64,000 nucleotides of DNA, from the NCBI GenBank assembly GCA_964420035.1, contig CAYQQR010000009.1, positions 1 to 64,000 on the forward strand. Direction: 5' to 3'. The DNA comes from CAYQQR01 sp964420035 (GTDB lineage: Bacteria; Bacteroidota; Bacteroidia; Bacteroidales; SM23-62). The notes under the pieces are model-generated. The model was not told the DNA's origin. It was given only the letters and a program-made list of their open reading frames with translations, and did no database searches. Shown here piece by piece: positions 24,624 through 32,481 of this stretch. A program made the position numbers and the translations under genes. Position 1 is the stretch's first letter, and every line of letters begins with the position of its first letter.

Positions 24624-25997
24624 ATGAAAATAAAAGCTCTTTTAAGTTTAACCCTGATCCTCACGTTGTTCTTTTCCGCGTGTGAACAATGGATCGATCC
24701 CGAGATCAATATTGATCCGGATAACCCGGTAGAGGTTCCCGTACCCAACCACATGCCTTATGTGCAGGCGGATCTGGCCTTTACCATGGGCGGATTCGAT
24801 GTGGTGGGCCCGGTTGCCATCTGGACCCAGCACGTGGCCGGACAGGACCGTCAAGCATCAGCTTACCAGTCCTATAATTTCAAGACTTCGGATGCCGATA
24901 ACATCTGGAGCCAGATGTACTCCGGCCTGATGATGGACCTGAAGGTTATTTTGGACAAAGCCGAAAATCCGGATGCTCCTGCCAGGCAGGTTGCCGGTGT
25001 GGGTAAGGTCATGATGGCCATTTGCCTGGCTTACACGGCCGACACCTGGGGTGCCGCCCCTTATGACGAAGCATTCCAGGGCCTGGATAACCTGGAGCCT
25101 GCATTCAACACCCAGCAGGAACTCTACGACAGGGTCAATACCCTGCTAACCGAAGCCATCGCGGATCTCCAGGTAACCGAATCGCTGCAGAACAACATCA
25201 GCCTGACCAGCGATTTCTACCTCAGCGAGATTACCCCTGATGGCAGGGATTACACCAAGTGGGTAATGGCTGCATATACCCTGCGCGCGCGTTATGCCAT
25301 GCACCTGACCAAAGTGGGTGGTGTTGATTATGCTGAAGTGCTGTCTGACCTTCAAAACGGTATCACCACTATCGATGATGATATGCAGTTTGAATATGGT
25401 ACCCCGACCTCGGAAAACAATCCGCTCTATAAGTTTATCATAAACAGGAGTGGTTATGTCGGTAATAATCAATTCTTCCAGGGTATTATGCTGGATGACA
25501 GCGCCGGGGGTGCAGATAATTATGGAGCGGTTGACCCGCGCGCATCGCTGCTTACCTGGAGCACGGATGGTTTCTGGACCAGCAGGGCCGCACCGGTCGC
25601 GTTGGTACAGGCCACCGAAGCCATGTTCCTTGCTGCAGAAGCTGAATTCAGGAGAGAAGATGAAGTTGGAGCCAGGGATTCGCTCAAAAATGCCGTAGCT
25701 ATGTCCATGGCTAAGTATGGGGTCAGCGATCCAACCTGGATGGCCGGATTTGAAGCTGCTGCCGATGCTGCTTCCAAGGAAGATCTTCTGGAACTGATCA
25801 TGACCCAGAAGTACATCCACATGTTCCTGCAGTATGAGGCCTGGAACGACTGGAGAAGGACGGGTTATCCTGCACTTACTCCTAATGTCGGATCTGACAT
25901 TCCAAGAAGGTTCCCCTACCCTGGTGACGAGATCCTGTTCAACCCCAATACACCGGAGGTTGCCAGCATCTTCACACCGAACTGGTGGGATCAGTAG
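24624..25997 (+). CDS. SusD/RagB-type surface nutrient-binding lipoprotein (SusD_2-like)
   Basis: A 457-residue lipoprotein: hydrophobic leader then lipobox FSAC at about residue 20. The mature part is mostly helical, with TPR-like segments (VGKVMMAICLAYTADTWGAAPY near 130, LYDRVNTLLTEAIADL) and a C-terminal TQKYIHMFLQYEAWNDWRRTGYP, the usual SusD ending where W..WRRTG.P is conserved. The form resembles SusD_2 proteins, commonly paired with peptide- or uncharacterised-substrate SusC partners. It caps the SusC barrel and binds the ligand at the cell surface. A strong terminator follows. Confidence 0.92.
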   Translation: MKIKALLSLTLILTLFFSACEQWIDPEINIDPDNPVEVPVPNHMPYVQADLAFTMGGFDVVGPVAIWTQHVAGQDRQASAYQSYNFKTSDADNIWSQMYSGLMMDLKVILDKAENPDAPARQVAGVGKVMMAICLAYTADTWGAAPYDEAFQGLDNLEPAFNTQQELYDRVNTLLTEAIADLQVTESLQNNISLTSDFYLSEITPDGRDYTKWVMAAYTLRARYAMHLTKVGGVDYAEVLSDLQNGITTIDDDMQFEYGTPTSENNPLYKFIINRSGYVGNNQFFQGIMLDDSAGGADNYGAVDPRASLLTWSTDGFWTSRAAPVALVQATEAMFLAAEAEFRREDEVGARDSLKNAVAMSMAKYGVSDPTWMAGFEAAADAASKEDLLELIMTQKYIHMFLQYEAWNDWRRTGYPALTPNVGSDIPRRFPYPGDEILFNPNTPEVASIFTPNWWDQ

Positions 25998-26018
25998 AAT
26001 AATCTCTTATTAAGAAAG

Positions 26019-26048
26019 GGCTGTCCGTTTCCCGGGCAGCCTTTTTTT
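26019..26048 (+). terminator. Intrinsic terminator after susD
   Basis: GGCTGTCCG (26019-26027) pairs with CGGGCAGCC (26033-26041) over nine base pairs with one G-U, around a 5-base loop, followed by seven T. It separates the susC/susD operon from cysD. Confidence 0.9.
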
Positions 26049-26060
26049 ATTTCCTTTTGC

Positions 26061-26068
26061 TATCTTTG
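26061..26068 (+). promoter_or_regulatory. -7 promoter element TATCTTTG before cysD
   Basis: An exact TAnnTTTG match 24 bp before the cysD ATG and directly after the susD terminator, so cysD has its own promoter. The upstream -33 position falls on the terminator T-run and shows no TTG. Confidence 0.5.
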
Positions 26069-26092
26069 CCCATTATTCCGGGAGAAAACATT

Positions 26093-26998
26093 ATGGAAAG
26101 CTATAACATTACCCACCTGAGGGAGCTGGAATCGGAAGCTATTTATATAATCAGGGAGGTTGCCGCACAATTCGAAAGACCCGTGCTGCTGTTTTCAGGC
26201 GGGAAGGATTCGATCGTTATGTTCTACCTGGCGAGAAAAGCCTTCTGGCCGGCCAAAGTGCCCTTTCCCCTGATGCATATCGATACCGGGCATAATTTCC
26301 CGGAAACCCTGGAGTTCAGGGATCGATTGATGGAAAAGACCGGGGCCAAATGTATTGTACGGTTCGTTCAGGATACTATAGACCAGGGTAAGGTGCAGGA
26401 AGAGACCGGGGTGAACGCCAGCCGGAACGTTCTGCAAACCGTAACCCTGCTGGATGCCATCGAAGAGTTCAAGTTCGACGCGGCCATGGGAGGGGGCAGG
26501 AGGGATGAAGAAAAAGCCCGTGCAAAGGAGCGTTTCTTCTCCCACCGGGACGAGTTCGGCCAGTGGGATCCCAGGAACCAGCGCCCCGAGCTATGGAACC
26601 TTTTTAACGGAAAGAAGAAAATGGGCGAGCACTTCCGGGTGTTTCCCCTGAGCAACTGGACCGAGATGGACGTGTGGCAATACATCTACCTGGAAGACGT
26701 GGAGATCCCCAGCCTGTATTTCACCCATAAACGTAAAGTATTTGAACGGGACGGGGTCTGGCTGGCCGATGCCCCCTTTATGGAAAAGAAGCCCGGCGAA
26801 AAGGTGGTTGAGGAAGAGGTCCGGTGCCGCACCATCGGGGATATCACCTGCACCGGGGTCACCCTCTCCAGGGCCCGGAACCTGGAGGATATCATTTTGG
26901 AGGTAGCCGCTACGAGAACCACCGAACGGGGCGGGCGCTATGATGACAAGAGGTCGGAGGCGGCGATGGAAGACCGGAAGAAGGAAGGATATTTTTAG
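26093..26998 (+). CDS. cysD: Sulfate adenylyltransferase subunit 2 (CysD)
   Basis: A PP-loop ATP pyrophosphatase of 301 residues from the ATG at 26093; an in-frame TTG at 26057 is rejected because it lies upstream of the -7 element and family members start MxxYxxTHLxxLExEAI. Signatures: LLFSGGKDSIVM (near residue 29), MHIDTGHNFPE, GGGRRDEEKARAKER (near 142), FRVFPLSNWTEMDVWQYI and GDITCTG. With CysN it forms adenosine 5'-phosphosulfate from sulfate and ATP. Only 148 bp, filled with repeats, separate it from cysN. No cysC, cysH or sulfite reductase gene is in the window, so whether the product goes to assimilation or sulfation is open. Confidence 0.95.
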   Translation: MESYNITHLRELESEAIYIIREVAAQFERPVLLFSGGKDSIVMFYLARKAFWPAKVPFPLMHIDTGHNFPETLEFRDRLMEKTGAKCIVRFVQDTIDQGKVQEETGVNASRNVLQTVTLLDAIEEFKFDAAMGGGRRDEEKARAKERFFSHRDEFGQWDPRNQRPELWNLFNGKKKMGEHFRVFPLSNWTEMDVWQYIYLEDVEIPSLYFTHKRKVFERDGVWLADAPFMEKKPGEKVVEEEVRCRTIGDITCTGVTLSRARNLEDIILEVAATRTTERGGRYDDKRSEAAMEDRKKEGYF

Positions 26999-27002
26999 GA
27001 TT

Positions 27003-27052
27003 CAGCCTGCCTGACGGCAGTCAGGGATTCAGAATGGGGGTGTGGGTGTGAA
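27003..27052. repeat. Inverted copy of the palindrome / CACACCC composite repeat
   Basis: CCTGCCTGACGGCAGTCAGG (27006-27025) with GGATTCAGAATG and GGGGGTGTGGGTGTG. This is the reverse-strand arrangement of the composite seen at 17740-17800. It begins 5 bases after the cysD stop. Confidence 0.7.
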
Positions 27053-27070
27053 TTATCTGACAATCAATAA

Positions 27071-27150
27071 CCACCAATAACCATAAATAACCATAAATAA
27101 CCATAAATAACAACCAATACCAATAAATAACAACCAATACCAATAAATGA
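27071..27150. repeat. 10/20-bp tandem repeat that includes the cysN start codon
   Basis: CCACCAATAA, three exact CCATAAATAA units (27081-27110), then two copies of a 20-bp unit CAACCAATACCAATAAATRA (27111-27130 and 27131-27150). The ATG of cysN (27147-27149) is inside the last unit: the first copy reads AATAAATAA where the second reads AATAAATGA. Confidence 0.92.
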
Positions 27151-28436
27151 CTACCAATAGCACAAAGGAGGCTTTCCAGTCGGGTTACCTTAACATGGAG
27201 CTCTTGCGTTTCACTACGGCCGGGAGTGTGGATGACGGAAAATCGACCCTGATCGGGCGGTTGTTGTATGACAGCAAGGCCATTTTCGAGGACCAGATGG
27301 AAGCGCTGGAAAGAGCCAGTCTCTTGAGGGGAGAGCCCCAGATAGACCTTGCCCTGTTAACCGACGGGTTGCGTGCCGAGCGGGAGCAGGGCATCACCAT
27401 TGATGTGGCCTACCGGTATTTTGCCACCCCCAAGAGGAAATTCATCATCGCCGATACACCTGGGCATGTACAGTATACCCGGAACATGGTAACCGGCGCT
27501 TCCACGGCCAATGCAGCCATCATCCTGGTGGATGCCCGCAACGGGGTGCTGGAACAGACCCTCCGGCACGCCTTCATAGCCTCCTTATTGCGTATTCCTC
27601 ATATCGTGGTCTGCGTCAACAAGATGGACCTGGTGGATTATGAGGAAAAAATATTTACGGACATTATCAAGCGGTTCAGGGAACTCTCACACCGGCTCGA
27701 TATCCAGGATGTCCGGTTCATACCGATTTCAGCGCTAAAAGGTGATAATGTAGTGATCCGGTCTGAAAATATGCCCTGGTACGACGGGCCCACCCTGATG
27801 TACCTGTTGGAAAATATTCATATTTCGAGCGACCATAATTTTGTGGACGGCCGTTTCCCGGTACAGTATGTTATCCGCCCGAGGGGTAAGGAATACCATG
27901 ATTACCGGGGTTATGCAGGGAGGATCGCCAGCGGCACCTTCAGTACGGGCGAAAAAGTAAACGTACTGCCCTCGGGGCTTTCCAGCTGCATCAAAAGCAT
28001 CGATACCATGAACGGACCGGTGGACCTTGCCTATCCGCCCATGTCGGTATCCCTGGTACTGGAAGACGATATCGATATCAGCCGGGGCGACATGATCGTC
28101 AAGGAGAACAAGGCGCCGGAAGTAGGCAACGAGTTCGAGGTCATGGCCTGCTGGCTGAATCCCAGGCCCATGAATCCTTCGGGCAAATACCTCCTGAAGC
28201 ATACCACCATGGATGCAAAGACTCTTATCAAGGAAGTGGTCTATAAGATCAATGTGAACAACCTGGATAAGAAATACGGGGATAAGTCCATGGACCTGAA
28301 TGAGATCGGCCGGCTCAGGATCAAGACCACCAAACCGCTTTATTACGATCCCTACCGGCGCAACCGGGTTACCGGGAGCGTTATCCTGGTGGACGAAGGG
28401 ACCAATGAGACCGTGTGCGCGGGGATGATCGTGTAG
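27147..28436 (+). CDS. cysN: Sulfate adenylyltransferase subunit 1, GTPase (CysN)
   Basis: A 429-residue EF-Tu-like GTPase: P-loop GSVDDGKSTL near residue 27, DTPGHVQYTRNM (G3), NKMDLVDYEE (G4), then beta-barrel domains with RGYAGRIASGTFSTGEKV and a CysN-type end. It couples GTP hydrolysis to APS formation by CysD. It ends after the GTPase and barrel domains, with no fused APS kinase (CysC), unlike the longer CysNC proteins of many Bacteroidota. The start ATG was created within the 20-bp repeat upstream, and the first residues (TTNSTKEAF) are not conserved, so initiation could also occur further in, at the Met of YLNMELLRF, though the first ATG is preferred. Confidence 0.94.
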   Translation: MTTNSTKEAFQSGYLNMELLRFTTAGSVDDGKSTLIGRLLYDSKAIFEDQMEALERASLLRGEPQIDLALLTDGLRAEREQGITIDVAYRYFATPKRKFIIADTPGHVQYTRNMVTGASTANAAIILVDARNGVLEQTLRHAFIASLLRIPHIVVCVNKMDLVDYEEKIFTDIIKRFRELSHRLDIQDVRFIPISALKGDNVVIRSENMPWYDGPTLMYLLENIHISSDHNFVDGRFPVQYVIRPRGKEYHDYRGYAGRIASGTFSTGEKVNVLPSGLSSCIKSIDTMNGPVDLAYPPMSVSLVLEDDIDISRGDMIVKENKAPEVGNEFEVMACWLNPRPMNPSGKYLLKHTTMDAKTLIKEVVYKINVNNLDKKYGDKSMDLNEIGRLRIKTTKPLYYDPYRRNRVTGSVILVDEGTNETVCAGMIV

Positions 28437-28440
28437 CCTG

Positions 28441-28556
28441 CGGCAAATTTGAAATACGAAATTCTAAATCCGAAACTTAACCCATTTAGTCTTTTCAGAA
28501 TTGAATATATTGATGTTTCGAATTTCTGATTTCTAATTTCGTTTCGAATTTCTACT
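28441..28556. repeat. AAATTTGAAATACGAAATTCTAAAT-type repeats
   Basis: Units of the AATTTCGAATTT / AAATTCTAAATCCGAAA family on both sides of the spacer (28445-28478 and 28517-28554), between the convergent cysN and PgpH-type genes. The TAG stop of the minus-strand gene (28552-28554) lies inside the last unit. Confidence 0.7.
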
Positions 28557-30651
28557 CCGGGTACTCAATCCTGGCATGATAGATATTCAAAAGCTTCTTC
28601 TTGAAGATTTCCCGTATCGTATGGATATCCTTAAGTGTAATGGCGGCATTTTCAAACTGGTTTTGCCGCATTTGCTCGTCGATGATCTGGTCGACCAGGC
28701 TGTTCAGGGAAGCTGCCGTTTTCTCGTTCAGGCTCCTTGAGGCGGCTTCCACCGCATCGGCCATCATCAGAACGGCCATTTCCCGGGTAAATGGTTTAGG
28801 ACCCGGGTAGGTGAACCTGGACAGATCGGTTTCCTGTTCCGAGTGCGTCCTCAGGAAACGCTTATAAAAGTACTGCACCATGGTGGTTCCATGGTGGGTC
28901 CTGATAAAATCAATGATCTGTTCCGGAAGGTTGTGTTTCCTGGCTATTTTAACGCCTTTTTCCACATGGGATATAATAATTTCTGCACTTTCTTCAAAAC
29001 TCAGCTGATCATGCGGATTTTGATCTGCCAGGAGGTTTTCAATGAAATACCCGGAATTTTCCATCTTACCGATATCGTGATAAAGGGCCGCTGTTCTTAT
29101 CAGAAGCGGGTTACCGCTGATCTGGATCATGGCCTCCTCAGCGAGGTTTCCTACCTGCATGCTGTGCTGAAAAGTACCCGGTGCGGTTTCCGAAAGCTTC
29201 CGGAGCAATGGTTGGTTGGTATCGGATAGTTCGAACAAGGTGGCGTCGGACAGGAAATTGAAGGTTTTTTCAAAAATAAAGATGAGCGGATAGGCGGTAA
29301 GGATCAGCAATCCGTTACCGGCAAACCAGATGAAGGATGGATAATCAATCAGGCTCAGACTTCTTTCCTGTATGATGTTGATCCCGAAATAAACAACAAT
29401 ATAGGTCACACTGATCAGTACGGCTGTGGCAAACAGGATGCCTCTCCTGTAGGAATTGGACAAGCTGAAGATGGCCACAATGCCGGCGATGATATTCAGA
29501 AATACAAATTCAAAACCGTTGGGAACCCAGAAGCCCACCAGAAGAATGATGATGGTATGGATAAACAGGGCCAGCCGCGAATCGAAGAAGGTGCTTATCA
29601 TAATGGGAACGATCACAAATGGTACCACGTAGATGCTTATAGCCTGATATTTCAGGGTCATGCTGGCAATAAAGGTTACCAGGAGCAAGAGCAGCATGAT
29701 AAAGATGGTCTTGGAACGATCTTCGATAATTTCCTTTCTGAAATTCAGCATGAAAAGGTATAACATGGTAACGCCGGTCAGAACCAGGATTAACCTGCCC
29801 AGAAAAATCAGACCGGGTTTTCCTGAATAATTGACATTCCCTGAGTATTCCCTTCTGAAGGATTCAAGTATCCTGTACTTCTTCTGATCCACCAGTTCAC
29901 CGCGGGAAATGATGCGTTCACCGGATTGGACCATGCCTTTGGCCAGAGAGATTTCCGAGATTAGCTCTTCCCGCACCCTGGCAGAGGTTTCCTGATCATA
30001 AAAAAGGTTCGGTTGTATGTATTCGTTCAGGTCAAGGTTTCGTAGTATATTTCGAATCTTCGATTGCACCTGCCCCGGCTGGTCGCTGAATTCCTCTTCA
30101 ACATTTCTCTTCAGGTATTCATAAGCCGTCCTCTGGGTAAAGAGCTCGGAATAAGTTCTTTCTTCGGCCATCGGACCCCTCATGAGCATAACCGTCTTAC
30201 CCGGATTTTCTGATGAGGTGAGCACTTCGGCAGACTGGACAATTCCTTTTTGGTAGGTATATTGAAGCTTCTCCAGGATTAGCTCTTTCAGCCTTGTTTT
30301 TATCTTTTCGTCGATCTCGGGCTCTTCTTCTAAACCGGCCAGGTCAGTAGCATTTTCCTCAAAACGCGCGTAGTTCTGATTGACAATGCTGGTATCCATC
30401 CTGAAATAAGGCGCGAACACCTCCATAATGCTGTCCCTTTCGGCAGCCAGTTCAGCATCCGATTTGTATATGGGAAAATTAAAGGGGGCGATCAGATCTT
30501 CATGCATCCAGGGCTTTCCCTTTTGGAATTCATATTTGAATTTTCCGCCGATAGGGAACATGATGACCACCAACAGGGAGGTGATGAGGAAAAAGCTCAG
30601 GATTTGTATCCGCTTCCAGTTTCGCCTGAGAAATTCTGTGATCTTGCGCAT
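28552..30651 (-). CDS. 7TM-HD cyclic-dinucleotide phosphodiesterase, PgpH family
   Basis: About 699 residues from the ATG at 30651 (an in-frame TTG at 30708 would add 19 residues). An N-terminal membrane helix (ILSFFLITSLLVVIM) is followed by a large extracytoplasmic domain (7TMR-HDED type, about 50-265), a cluster of about seven membrane helices (about 280-465), and a cytoplasmic HD domain (about 490-690) with HSMQVGNLAEEA and the metal-binding TAALYHDIGKMENSGYF and THHGTT motifs. PgpH of Listeria degrades c-di-AMP with this architecture. All HD metal ligands appear present. A c-di-AMP role is inferred from the family. It is divergent from the NlpC/P60 gene. Confidence 0.9.
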   Translation of the reverse strand: MRKITEFLRRNWKRIQILSFFLITSLLVVIMFPIGGKFKYEFQKGKPWMHEDLIAPFNFPIYKSDAELAAERDSIMEVFAPYFRMDTSIVNQNYARFEENATDLAGLEEEPEIDEKIKTRLKELILEKLQYTYQKGIVQSAEVLTSSENPGKTVMLMRGPMAEERTYSELFTQRTAYEYLKRNVEEEFSDQPGQVQSKIRNILRNLDLNEYIQPNLFYDQETSARVREELISEISLAKGMVQSGERIISRGELVDQKKYRILESFRREYSGNVNYSGKPGLIFLGRLILVLTGVTMLYLFMLNFRKEIIEDRSKTIFIMLLLLLVTFIASMTLKYQAISIYVVPFVIVPIMISTFFDSRLALFIHTIIILLVGFWVPNGFEFVFLNIIAGIVAIFSLSNSYRRGILFATAVLISVTYIVVYFGINIIQERSLSLIDYPSFIWFAGNGLLILTAYPLIFIFEKTFNFLSDATLFELSDTNQPLLRKLSETAPGTFQHSMQVGNLAEEAMIQISGNPLLIRTAALYHDIGKMENSGYFIENLLADQNPHDQLSFEESAEIIISHVEKGVKIARKHNLPEQIIDFIRTHHGTTMVQYFYKRFLRTHSEQETDLSRFTYPGPKPFTREMAVLMMADAVEAASRSLNEKTAASLNSLVDQIIDEQMRQNQFENAAITLKDIHTIREIFKKKLLNIYHARIEYPE

Positions 30652-30733
30652 GGGTTCCGGTTGTCTTGCAAAATTAGCAATAAAATTAAGAGTGTTGTTG
30701 AAATCCAATTAGTTATGATACAAATCCTTTCAT

Positions 30734-30741
30734 TACATTTG
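30734..30741 (+). promoter_or_regulatory. -7 promoter element TACATTTG before the NlpC/P60 gene
   Basis: An exact TAnnTTTG match 19 bp before the ATG at 30761, in the divergent spacer. No TTG was seen at the -33 position. Confidence 0.5.
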
Positions 30742-30760
30742 TTTCATCAGGCTTAGGATC

Positions 30761-31549
30761 ATGAAGGCACAAAATCCCGCAGCACTCTGTGAGATCGCGC
30801 TTGTACCCGTCCGCTCCCAACCCTATGAATCGGCGGAAATGCTGACCCAGTTGTTGTTCGGTGAATGTTTCGAGATGCTCGAAGACACAGGTCCCTGGGT
30901 ACGGATAAGGAACATCAGTGATGAATACGAGGGATGGGTAGATGCTAAAGTGGTCCGGGCCATTGATGAAAAAAGACTGGCTCTTTTAGAAAAGGAAGAG
31001 ATCCTTGTACAACCTCATCCGATCATCCATGCCGATAATTATCAGGGTCATCATCTGATACTACCTGCCGGTGCGCAATTAACGGGAGTTAAGGGGAAGT
31101 CTTTCCGGCACGGGGATATGATCTTCCGGACAGAAGTGGAACTGGCTATTGCCGACAAGGGTAACCGGGCATCCATTGTCGAGACCGCCCTCAGTTTTCA
31201 GGGAGCACCCTACCTATGGGGAGGTAAGTCTATTTTAGGTATGGATTGCTCCGGACTGGTACAGCTTGTTTTTTCCATACATGGAATTGCCCTGCCGCGC
31301 GATAGCAGGCAGCAGGTGAATGCAGGGAACCGGCTTGAATCGCTTGATGATCTGGCACCCGGGGACCTTTGTTTCTTCGACCATGAAAATGATATCATCA
31401 GTCATGCCGGTATCTACATCGGTCAGAACAGGATCATCCACTCCAGCGGATCGGTACGGGTGGATATCCTCGACGAAAAAGGTATCTATGACGAATCGGT
31501 TAAAAAATACATCCACCGCTTTCGCCAGGCTAAAAATGTGGTGGATTAA
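30761..31549 (+). CDS. NlpC/P60 cysteine peptidase with N-terminal SH3-like domain
   Basis: A 262-residue cell-wall hydrolase. Residues about 8-75 form an SH3-like domain (VPVRSQPYESAEMLTQLLFG, GPWVRIRNISDEYEGWVD). The NlpC/P60 domain fills about 140-255, with the catalytic Cys in GMDCSGLVQLVF, the His in ISHAGIYIG, and the polar third residue region IIHSSGSVRVD. Such enzymes cut the gamma-D-Glu-diaminopimelate bond of muropeptides. There is no signal peptide: the sequence starts with a charged, non-hydrophobic stretch. A cytoplasmic role in recycling muropeptides, as with related Bacteroidota enzymes, is therefore more likely than secretion, though unproven. Confidence 0.88.
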   Translation: MKAQNPAALCEIALVPVRSQPYESAEMLTQLLFGECFEMLEDTGPWVRIRNISDEYEGWVDAKVVRAIDEKRLALLEKEEILVQPHPIIHADNYQGHHLILPAGAQLTGVKGKSFRHGDMIFRTEVELAIADKGNRASIVETALSFQGAPYLWGGKSILGMDCSGLVQLVFSIHGIALPRDSRQQVNAGNRLESLDDLAPGDLCFFDHENDIISHAGIYIGQNRIIHSSGSVRVDILDEKGIYDESVKKYIHRFRQAKNVVD

Positions 31550-31607
31550 TTTCGATTATACTTTTTTTAGACTATTTTAGAGGCAGATCAAAGCCGCGGC
31601 ACCCATC

Positions 31608-31727
31608 ATGTACGTATTTGGTCATTTTGCAAAGTTCCTGATCCTGGTCGTTGTCCTGGTGTTGATCTATCTTTTGTTGAGAAATCCTGGGAAGAAGCGG
31701 GATGAAGAGGAAGTGGATAATTCGTAG
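31608..31727 (+). CDS. 39-residue single-pass membrane peptide
   Basis: An ATG-started frame of 39 codons: MYVFGHFAKF, then a hydrophobic run LILVVVLVLIYLLL (residues 11-24), then a charged tail RNPGKKRDEEEVDNS. It is a plausible small membrane protein with its C-terminus in the cytoplasm (positive residues right after the helix). It lies 58 bp after the NlpC/P60 gene on the same strand. Its amino-acid pattern is protein-like, but no homologue is recalled, so it may be spurious. Confidence 0.5.
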   Translation: MYVFGHFAKFLILVVVLVLIYLLLRNPGKKRDEEEVDNS

Positions 31728-31767
31728 TTTTCGCTTTGCTGTTTTTCGGGACTTCGCTGTCAGAACG

Positions 31768-31813
31768 GTGCTCACACCCAATCCCCGCGCACTGATTTAG
31801 AATTTAGAATCTC
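31768..31813. repeat. CACACCCAATCCCC plus GATTTAGAATTTAGAATC repeat
   Basis: CTCACACCCAATCCCCGCGCACTG followed by GATTTAGAATTTAGAATC. The TAA stop of the minus-strand LolA-like gene (31804-31806) falls in the second part, so its last residues (RF) are read from the repeat. Confidence 0.65.
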
Positions 31814-32481
31814 ATGTCATAGACCTCCACCTCCGGATGTTCCTCCGGGTTGAAGCTAAAAAATTTCCTCCCGGTGTTGATGCGGTTTTCCTGGCGGTTG
31901 ATCTTCACCGTATGTATCTCCCCGTTTTTTTGTGCTAGTGAGATTTGCTGAAGCTTATCGCTATTCTTGTCGATATGTATTCGGATGCGGTGGTAGGATC
32001 TTTCCAGGTCGTAGGGATACAGATCGACCACCCAACGCGTTTTACCGTTCACTTGAATTTCTCCCTTTAAGCGGTATTTGAACCGGTCCTTGTAGCCTCT
32101 TAAGAACAATGCCGGGTTCGTGGTCAGAAGATCCTCTGCATTGGGATCAGGCTCACTTACATATACTTCCCGGACCTCTTTGTTGTAGTTCCACATGGTC
32201 TCACCGTCGAAGAATATCTCGGTCGCTCCATAGCTTAGCCTGAATTTGATGTCATCCATGGCTAAGGTACCCTCCTTGCTCGTGGTTTCACCGGTTTGTT
32301 GGGATTCATAGACATAATCGAATACCAGCCTGAACGGATAGTTCTTCTCGTTTTGCTTATTCAGATTATCCAGTATTTCTGCTGCTGCAGGATCTTGCTG
32401 GCCGTATCCAAAAAGGAATGTCGTTGCCCATATGAGGCAGGACCATATGATAGCTTTATTTGTCACTTTCTGTGCTTTCAT
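31804..32481 (-). CDS. LolA-like periplasmic lipoprotein carrier
   Basis: A 225-residue protein with a signal peptide (hydrophobic to about residue 26, ending FGYGQQ). The body is a LolA/LolB-type beta sheet: a mature start DPAAAEILDNLNKQNEKN, then repeated strands such as FRLVFDYVYESQQTG, GTLAMDDIKFRLSYGATEIFFDGETMW (the LolA G..W pattern) and a basic C-terminal half. LolA shuttles lipoproteins across the periplasm. The first 26 bases of the gene overlap the end of ftsK on the same strand, so the two are translationally coupled, an order common in Bacteroidota. The C-terminus runs into a dispersed repeat. Confidence 0.87.
   Translation of the reverse strand: MKAQKVTNKAIIWSCLIWATTFLFGYGQQDPAAAEILDNLNKQNEKNYPFRLVFDYVYESQQTGETTSKEGTLAMDDIKFRLSYGATEIFFDGETMWNYNKEVREVYVSEPDPNAEDLLTTNPALFLRGYKDRFKYRLKGEIQVNGKTRWVVDLYPYDLERSYHRIRIHIDKNSDKLQQISLAQKNGEIHTVKINRQENRINTGRKFFSFNPEEHPEVEVYDMRF

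Noticed and set aside
24648..25822. Long minus-strand frames within the susD gene
   Set aside because: Shadow frames of a typical SusD coding sequence; no signals of their own.
27071..27150. Possible origin or CRISPR-like iterons before cysN
   Set aside because: Short units without spacers; no replication gene or DnaA-box cluster nearby. Treated as a tandem repeat.
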